Both the position numbers and the translations under genes were made by a program. 64,000 nt of DNA from [Clostridium] leptum DSM 753 (GTDB taxonomy: Bacteria > Bacillota > Clostridia > Oscillospirales > Acutalibacteraceae), in the NCBI GenBank assembly GCA_000154345.1, contig DS480347.1:372001-436000 (forward strand). Reading direction: 5' to 3'. How positions within the stretch are numbered: position 1 is the stretch's first letter; every line of letters starts with the position of its first letter. Under the pieces are notes generated by a model. That model was given only the letters and a program-made list of their open reading frames with translations, did not search any database and was not told the DNA's origin. This document shows positions 58,632 through 64,000 of this stretch, in pieces.

Positions 58632-59813
58632 ATGGCAAACGAATTAATGCTTAAATACGGCTGCAATCCCAACCAGAAGCCGTCTAAAATTTTTATGAAG
58701 GATGGGGGGGAGCTGCCCATCACCGTATTAAACGGCAAGCCTGGATATATCAACTTTTTGGATGCTTTCAACTCATGGCAGCTGGTAAAGGAGCTGAAGC
58801 AGGCCACTGGACTGCCGGCAGCGGCTTCCTTTAAGCATGTCAGCCCAGCCGGCGCCGCCGTGGGAACTCCTCTGACGGATACTTTGAAGCAAATCTATTT
58901 TGTGGATGATCTGGGAGAGCTTTCTCCTTTGGCCTGCGCTTACGCCAAGGCCAGAGGCGCGGACCGCATGTCCTCCTACGGCGATTTTATCGCCTTGTCC
59001 GAGGTGTGCGACGTGCCCACCGCTAAAATTATCCAGCGGGAGGTTTCCGACGGTATTATTGCCCCGGGCTATACCGGCGAGGCCCTGGAAATTTTAAAAT
59101 CCAAACGGAAGGGCAGCTATAATATTGTTCAAATCGATGAGAACTACCAGCCGGCTCCTGTGGAGCATAAGGACGTTTATGGCGTTACCTTTGAGCAAGG
59201 CAGAAATGAGCTGAAGATCGGCCAAGAACTGCTTTCTAATGTGGTGACCCAAAATAAAGATTTGCCGGAAAACGCCAAAATCGATCTGCTGATTTCGTTG
59301 ATTACCCTGAAATATACCCAGTCCAATTCCGTATGCTATGTGAAGGACGGCCAGGCCATCGGCGTAGGCGCGGGCCAGCAGAGCCGGATTCACTGCACCC
59401 GCTTGGCGGGCAACAAAGCGGATATCTGGTATCTGCGGCAGCATCCCAAGGTGCTGTCTTTACCCTTCAAGCAGGACATCCGCCGTCCCGACCGGGATAA
59501 TACCATCGACGTTTATATTTCCGACGATTACATGGATGTGCTGGCTGACGGTATCTGGGAGCAGTTTTTCACCGTGAAGCCGGAGCCGCTTTCCAGAGAG
59601 GAAAAGAAAGAATGGCTGAAAACCCTGAGCGGAGTCGCTTTGGGCTCCGATGCTTTCTTCCCCTTTGGCGACAACATCGAACGGGCTCACCGGTCCGGCG
59701 TTCAGTATATTGCCCAGCCCGGCGGTTCTATCCGTGACGATAATGTGATTGATACCTGTGACAAATACAATATCGCGATGGCCTTTACCGGTATTCGTTT
59801 GTTCCATCATTAA
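58632..59813 (+). CDS. AICAR transformylase (stand-alone PurH C-terminal domain)
   Basis: 393 residues matching the transformylase part of PurH only: LKYGCNPNQKPS, SFKHVSPAGAAVGTPL (catalytic Lys-His), YTQSNSVCYVKDGQAIGVGAGQQSRIHC and DAFFPFGDNIERAHRSGVQYIAQPGGSIRDD. The MGS-like cyclohydrolase domain is absent and its activity is supplied by the preceding PurO-like protein. purD follows after 14 bases. Confidence 0.95.
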   Translation: MANELMLKYGCNPNQKPSKIFMKDGGELPITVLNGKPGYINFLDAFNSWQLVKELKQATGLPAAASFKHVSPAGAAVGTPLTDTLKQIYFVDDLGELSPLACAYAKARGADRMSSYGDFIALSEVCDVPTAKIIQREVSDGIIAPGYTGEALEILKSKRKGSYNIVQIDENYQPAPVEHKDVYGVTFEQGRNELKIGQELLSNVVTQNKDLPENAKIDLLISLITLKYTQSNSVCYVKDGQAIGVGAGQQSRIHCTRLAGNKADIWYLRQHPKVLSLPFKQDIRRPDRDNTIDVYISDDYMDVLADGIWEQFFTVKPEPLSREEKKEWLKTLSGVALGSDAFFPFGDNIERAHRSGVQYIAQPGGSIRDDNVIDTCDKYNIAMAFTGIRLFHH

Positions 59814-59827
59814 TGGGAGGAAGCCTT

Positions 59828-61099
59828 ATGCGTATTTTAATGGTCGGCTCCGGCGGAAGGGAGCACGCTTTGATCCGCAAGCTGAAGGAAAGCCCGCGGT
59901 GTGAGGAAATCTACTGCGCGCCGGGCAACGGCGGTATTTCGAAGGACGCCGTTTGTGTCGATATTTCTGCAGAGGATATTGACGGTATTGCGGCGTTTGC
60001 TAAAGAAAAAAATATTGATTTGGTGTTTGTGGCGCCTGACGATCCGTTGGCAGCCGGCATGGTGGATGCCTTGGAGCAGGCGGGAATCCGGGCATTTGGA
60101 CCGAGGAAAAACGCCGCTGTTATTGAGAGCAGCAAGGTATTTTCTAAAAATCTGATGAAAAAATATGGCATACCTACCGCGGGATACGAGGTATTCAGCG
60201 AGCCTAAAAAGGCGATAGAGTACATTACGGCGCAAAATAAGTTTCCTGTAGTGGTCAAGGCCGACGGCCTCGCCTTGGGTAAGGGAGTGATGATCTGCCA
60301 GGATCTGGAAGAGGCGAAAGAGGCGGTCCACTCTATTATGGAAGACAAAATTTTTGGAGCTTCCGGCAACCAGGTCGTAGTAGAGGAATTTATTACCGGG
60401 CCGGAAGTGTCTGTGCTGTCTTTTACCGACGGAAAAACGGTAGTGCCTATGGTTTCCTCTAAGGATCATAAGCGCGCCTATGACGGGGATCGTGGGCTTA
60501 ATACCGGAGGTATGGGTACTATCAGCCCTAATCCCCATTACAGCGGGGAGATGGCTCGGCGGTGCATGAAGGAAATTTTTCAGCCAACCATCGACGCTAT
60601 GAGAGAAGAGGGAAGACCCTTCCAAGGCTGTCTATATTTCGGCCTGATGCTGACCCAGGACGGTCCGAAGGTCATCGAGTATAATTCCAGGTTTGGTGAT
60701 CCGGAAACCCAGGTGGTTCTTCCCCGGTTGAAAACCGACCTTGTGGAGATCCTAGAGGCTTGCATTGACGGCACGCTGAAGGAACTTGATATTCAGTGGT
60801 CCGATGAGGCGGCTGCCTGTGTGGTTATGGCCAGCGGCGGTTATCCAAAATCCTATCCCAAGGGTATTGAAATCAAGGGCTTGGACGAAAACGGCCAAAT
60901 CAGCGGCGCTACGGTTTATCACGCCGGCACCGTTTACAGGGACGGCAGATTTTTCACCAACGGCGGCCGTGTCCTTGGAGTGACCGCCTGCGGTGCTGGT
61001 CTTGACGAAGCTCTGGAGAAAGCCTATGACGCTGTAGAGAGAATCTCTTTCGACGGCGCCCATTACCGGAAAGACATCGGAAAAATTGGGATTCAATAA
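59828..61099 (+). CDS. purD: Phosphoribosylamine--glycine ligase
   Basis: ATP-grasp enzyme that makes GAR. 423 residues; ILMVGSGGREHALIRKL, VVKADGLALGKGV, GGMGTISPNPHY and VIEYNSRFGDPETQVVLP are family blocks. Start at 59828 with GGGAGG upstream; ATG at 59813 touches the previous stop. It is last in the operon and a terminator follows. Confidence 0.97.
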   Translation: MRILMVGSGGREHALIRKLKESPRCEEIYCAPGNGGISKDAVCVDISAEDIDGIAAFAKEKNIDLVFVAPDDPLAAGMVDALEQAGIRAFGPRKNAAVIESSKVFSKNLMKKYGIPTAGYEVFSEPKKAIEYITAQNKFPVVVKADGLALGKGVMICQDLEEAKEAVHSIMEDKIFGASGNQVVVEEFITGPEVSVLSFTDGKTVVPMVSSKDHKRAYDGDRGLNTGGMGTISPNPHYSGEMARRCMKEIFQPTIDAMREEGRPFQGCLYFGLMLTQDGPKVIEYNSRFGDPETQVVLPRLKTDLVEILEACIDGTLKELDIQWSDEAAACVVMASGGYPKSYPKGIEIKGLDENGQISGATVYHAGTVYRDGRFFTNGGRVLGVTACGAGLDEALEKAYDAVERISFDGAHYRKDIGKIGIQ

Positions 61100-61193
61100 G
61101 TCGAAGCTCGTTCTTTGTTTGGTCCGTTTTAAATGCTTTAGGAGACTGCAAAGCGTAAGAACAGGTCCAATTGAGAATAGATTTCAGAAGGAA

Positions 61194-61227
61194 AAAGAGC
61201 CGGTGGATTTCCCACCGGCTCTTATAT
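61194..61227 (+). terminator. Terminator of the purine operon
   Basis: AAGAGCCGGTGG and CCACCGGCTCTT pair around ATTTC; T-rich bases follow. Confidence 0.88.
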
Positions 61228-61325
61228 TGCGTCTTTTAAATATTTTTAGCTTTCAGAAGTTCAAAATTCTTTATTTCCTATTTGGCTGTTGAATTCTGGT
61301 TGGCTTGAGCCTGTTTTGAATCGTC

Positions 61326-61610
61326 TTACTCGGCCAGAGCTCTGGTCAGCCAGGCGTCGGCGATGTCCAAAGCCAAATAAAGGCCCGGCTTTTCGCTGGA
61401 TTTTACGATCTGCTTTCTGGTGCGAATGTTAGGATCGGTATACATTAGCTGCACTGTAACCTTGGTTCCCACATCTAAATCCACCGATTTTTTGGTGTCC
61501 TTGACATCCATTTTAATCACGTATTTGTCCGCCATGCTCCCGTAATAAAGGGTTTTTCCGCAGCGGACCAAGGGCTTCCCTTTATAGGTAAGATATTCTG
61601 ATTTTCCCAT
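61326..61610 (-). CDS. Uncharacterised small protein, 94 residues
   Basis: I do not recognise a named family. Short beta-rich protein (YLTYKGKPLVRCGKTLYYG, VGTKVTVQLMYTDPNIRTRK), no membrane segment or signal. AGGAGG precedes the ATG. It is convergent with purD and lies downstream of ireB on the same strand. Confidence 0.8.
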   Translation of the reverse strand: MGKSEYLTYKGKPLVRCGKTLYYGSMADKYVIKMDVKDTKKSVDLDVGTKVTVQLMYTDPNIRTRKQIVKSSEKPGLYLALDIADAWLTRALAE

Positions 61611-61710
61611 TCGTCTAAAACCTCCTGTAAATTTGTCTATTGAAATTTTACGTTTTCAATCTCCTATAAGATAATAATTATAGCACAAAAAAGTAAATTG
61701 GTAAAGCACA

Positions 61711-61744
61711 AAAATAAGGGCTGTAAATAAACAGCCCTTATTTT
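61711..61744 (-). terminator. Terminator of ireB
   Basis: AAAATAAGGGCTGT and ACAGCCCTTATTTT pair around TTTATT, with T residues outside; probably works in both directions. Confidence 0.88.
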
Positions 61745-61762
61745 GCTGATATTGGGTAGGTT

Positions 61763-62008
61763 TTATCCGTCTAAATAAGATTTTAAGAGCACCTGCAGAA
61801 GCTCGTCACGGTCAATCCTGCGGATAAGACTGCGAGCGTTGTTGTGTGTCGTAATATAAGTCGGATCCTCAGATAGAATATAACCCACCATTTGATTGAT
61901 AGGGTTGTAGCCTTTCTCCCGCAGAGCGTCGTAAACGATAGTCAGCACCCGTTTGATATCGCCCTCCCGGTCTGTTCCAAGGGAAAAAGTCATGGTCTTA
62001 TCATGCAT
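61763..62008 (-). CDS. ireB: IreB family regulatory phosphoprotein
   Basis: 81 residues. MTFSLGTDREGDIKRVLTIVYDALREKGYNPINQMVGYILSEDPTYITTH is characteristic of IreB (DUF965), a substrate of the Ser/Thr kinase IreK in enterococci, linked to envelope stress. ATG at 62008 with GGAGGTGA. The usual neighbours (alaS, ruvX/yqgF) are not visible here. Confidence 0.95.
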   Translation of the reverse strand: MHDKTMTFSLGTDREGDIKRVLTIVYDALREKGYNPINQMVGYILSEDPTYITTHNNARSLIRRIDRDELLQVLLKSYLDG

Positions 62009-62228
62009 GGAATCACCTCCGATACTGTCATGATACAATAGGAAGCCGAGAATTTCAAGTATAAATTATGAACAAAGTTTCTGCAATGTTTCCGTTAAAA
62101 AATTTACCGAATACTTTTACAATGCGTTCTTTAAGCGGATGCAGGGTGGTATTGAAAAATATTCGTCAGCCCGCAAGTCCTTATTAGGGAATAGGAGACA
62201 CATGCTGCGGGATGGCTTCTCTTTCGGA

Positions 62229-64000
62229 TCACGTCCGCAGCTTTACATCCATTTTTTCCAGCGCCTTCATAATCCGCTTCATGGCGGCGTTGACCTGTTC
62301 CTCGCCCAGGGTGCTGTCGGCGGAGCGCAGGGTAATGTTGAAGGCCACGCTCTTTTGTCCCGCGGCAATCTGCTTGCCCTGGTATACGTCGAACAGCTTA
62401 ATGGATTCGAGAATCTGGCCGCAGGCGGACTGAATCGTTTTTTCCAGAGTCAGTACCGGGATGCTTTCCTCGCACAGAAGCGCCAAATCCCTGGTAACCG
62501 CCGGGAATTTGGGCAGGGGATGGTACTGCTTTTCCGGAGAGGCGTGGGTGAACAGCAGATCTACATCCAAAGTCACCGCGTAGACTCTTTCGTCAATTCC
62601 GTAATTCTCCGCTACCTTGGGATGGATCTGGCCGAAGTAACCCAGCACGTCGTCACCGGCGGAAAGCTTGGCGCACTGCCCAGGATGGAAGGCAAACTGG
62701 TCACGTACAGCCTCGATGTCCCAGTTATACAGAGAAATTTGGTCGAACAGCGCCTCGACAATGCCCTTTACGGTGAAGAAATCCAAACCGTCGCCGCCAT
62801 AAAAGCCGCAGATCAGCTTGTTCTTTTCTACAGGCAGTTCATTTTCCGCAGTGGGAATGTATTCTCTCGCAATTTCAAACAGATGAGCGGAAGCGTTGCG
62901 GTTGTTGTAGTTCCGCTGTAAAATCTCCAGCATAGAGGGAAGAGCCGTGGTCCGCATAATGCTGGTGTCCTCACCCAAGGGATTGCTGATGACCACGCTT
63001 TTCCGCAGGGGAGAATCAGCGGGCACCAAAATCTTGTCGTAAACCTTAGGGGAAACGAAGGAATAGGTCATGATCTCGCTTAAGCCGGCGGCCAGCATGG
63101 TGCGGCTGATGGTTTGGTCGAATTTCTGGCGGGCGGAATATTTTCCCTGGGCTCCGCCCCGGATCGAAGTGGAGGGAATCTTATTATACCCATAAAACCG
63201 TGCGATTTCCTCGGCAATGTCCGCTTTATGAACCAGATCGGGCCGATAGGTGGGAACGATCACAAGATCACCGTCGAACTGGCAGCCCAGCTTGGACAGA
63301 ATCGTTCTCATTTCTTCTCCCGAAAGGCTCAAATCCAGGAACCGGTTGATCCAGTCCGCTTCCAGAGGAATTTTGCGAGGCAGGGCCTTGGAGTGATCGT
63401 CCATGATAATGCCATCCATCACGTCGCCGGCGTCCAGCAGCTCTACCAGCTCGCAGGCGCGGTTTAAAGCGGGGATACAGTTGTTGGGATCCAGGCCCTT
63501 TTCATAACGAGAGGAAGCGTCGGTTCTCATTCCCTGGTCTCTGGCAGTGATCCGGACGGAGCTGCCCAGGAAATTCGCGGATTCAAACACGATGGTGGTG
63601 GTGTCGTCCACAATGCCGCTGTATTCGCCGCCCATCACGCCGGCGATTGCCACCGGTTTGCCGGCGTCAGCGATCACCAGCTGATTATCGGTGAGCACAT
63701 GGTTGGTGCCATCCAGAGTGGTGATTTTTTCGCCGTTTTTTGCCCGACGTACCCGGATTTTTCCCTCGTCGATGGATCTCAGGTCAAAGGCGTGCATGGG
63801 CTGGCCGTATTCCAGCATGACGTAGTTGGTAATGTCCACGATGTTGTTGATGGGACGAACCCCCATAACCCGCAGCCGCTCCCGGAGCCAGCGGGGAGAA
63901 GGCTTGACTCTTACGTTTTTCACGATCCTGGCGGAGTAAATGGGGCACAGGTCTGGTGCCTCGATTTTCACATCCAAAAGGCCGGCGCAGTCGCCGTGTC
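62229..64000 (-). CDS. pheT: Phenylalanine--tRNA ligase beta subunit (5' end outside window)
   Basis: The frame is open to the window edge, so the N-terminus lies beyond 64000. Visible parts, in order: the B3/B4 substrate-editing region (SARIVKNVRVKPSPRWLRERLRVMGVRPINNIVDITNYVM), the B5 DNA-binding-like domain, the catalytic-like core (ISNPLGEDTSIMRTTALPSMLEIL) and the C-terminal FDX-ACB anticodon-binding domain (KFPAVTRDLALLCEE to FNITLRSADSTLGEEQVN). With PheS it forms the tetramer that charges tRNA-Phe. Confidence 0.96.
   Translation of the reverse strand, partial: HGDCAGLLDVKIEAPDLCPIYSARIVKNVRVKPSPRWLRERLRVMGVRPINNIVDITNYVMLEYGQPMHAFDLRSIDEGKIRVRRAKNGEKITTLDGTNHVLTDNQLVIADAGKPVAIAGVMGGEYSGIVDDTTTIVFESANFLGSSVRITARDQGMRTDASSRYEKGLDPNNCIPALNRACELVELLDAGDVMDGIIMDDHSKALPRKIPLEADWINRFLDLSLSGEEMRTILSKLGCQFDGDLVIVPTYRPDLVHKADIAEEIARFYGYNKIPSTSIRGGAQGKYSARQKFDQTISRTMLAAGLSEIMTYSFVSPKVYDKILVPADSPLRKSVVISNPLGEDTSIMRTTALPSMLEILQRNYNNRNASAHLFEIAREYIPTAENELPVEKNKLICGFYGGDGLDFFTVKGIVEALFDQISLYNWDIEAVRDQFAFHPGQCAKLSAGDDVLGYFGQIHPKVAENYGIDERVYAVTLDVDLLFTHASPEKQYHPLPKFPAVTRDLALLCEESIPVLTLEKTIQSACGQILESIKLFDVYQGKQIAAGQKSVAFNITLRSADSTLGEEQVNAAMKRIMKALEKMDVKLRT

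Noticed and set aside
62139..62921. Open frame of 260 codons antisense to pheT
   Set aside because: It overlaps the conserved C-terminal domain of pheT and has no ribosome-binding site.
1..64000. CRISPR arrays, rRNA genes or transposases
   Set aside because: No regularly spaced repeats, rRNA core sequences or transposase motifs were seen on either strand.

Overview
The window reads as chromosomal DNA of a mid-GC, strictly anaerobic Firmicute of the class Clostridia, probably an Oscillospiraceae/Ruminococcaceae-type gut bacterium. Support comes from strong Shine-Dalgarno sites with frequent TTG and GTG starts, sigma-A promoters, a CIRCE element before groES-groEL, IreB, CsoR, superoxide reductase (desulfoferrodoxin) and a clostridial-type purine operon. 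The species assignment is inference. The two end genes, kdpB and pheT, run off the window.

Layout. 1-3.2 kb: end of a kdp potassium-pump operon, with an enlarged KdpC, then an unrecognised gene. 3.4-10.3 kb: dapA; an ECF transporter S component divergent from a MocR/PdxR-type regulator; the RNase P RNA gene; a small XRE regulator; pncB; a DegV protein. 10.4-12.9 kb: redox group with a NifX-like protein divergent from thioredoxin, then desulfoferrodoxin and a Crp/Fnr regulator. 13-19.7 kb: zinc-ribbon membrane protein, murD, and an overlapping run of two M42 peptidases, a GNAT protein and a PLP-dependent YnbB-like protein, followed by tRNA-Leu. 20.3-27.4 kb: HPt protein, epimerase-like protein, YihY and esterase, an ATPase with a lipoprotein that joins a solute-binding domain to a peptidoglycan-binding domain, and a PRTase-like protein. 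27.5-30.5 kb: copper operon copA-csoR, in which CopA ends in a CopZ-like domain that has its own internal ribosome-binding site.

30.8-38.7 kb is the most accessory part: XRE regulator, tRNA-Thr, two phage-tail-like collagen-repeat fibre genes divergent from another XRE regulator over shared repeated half-sites, then an ECF sigma factor, putative anti-sigma, lipoprotein, MBOAT acyltransferase and DHHW protein that look like one cell-envelope acylation unit. 39-48 kb holds transport and housekeeping genes: putP, a hidden 47-residue membrane protein, ferredoxin, ferritin-like protein, NrdD-tail-like small protein, glycosyltransferase, NSS transporter, NUDIX, cupin and a CPA antiporter. 48.3-53.6 kb: CYTH protein, lipid kinase, groS-groL, NfeD and SPFH proteins.

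53.8-61.2 kb is a purine operon: a short leader ORF and intrinsic terminator, then purE-purF-purM-purN-purO-like-AICAR transformylase-purD. IMP cyclohydrolase and AICAR transformylase are separate proteins instead of one PurH. 61.3-64 kb: a small unknown protein, ireB and the 3' part of pheT.

The best candidates for undescribed biology are the purE leader peptide with its terminator, the copA/copZ nested gene, the KdpC repeat insertion, the divergent fibre/XRE cassette and the structured leader of the ECF S-component gene. No CRISPR array, rRNA or insertion sequence was seen.
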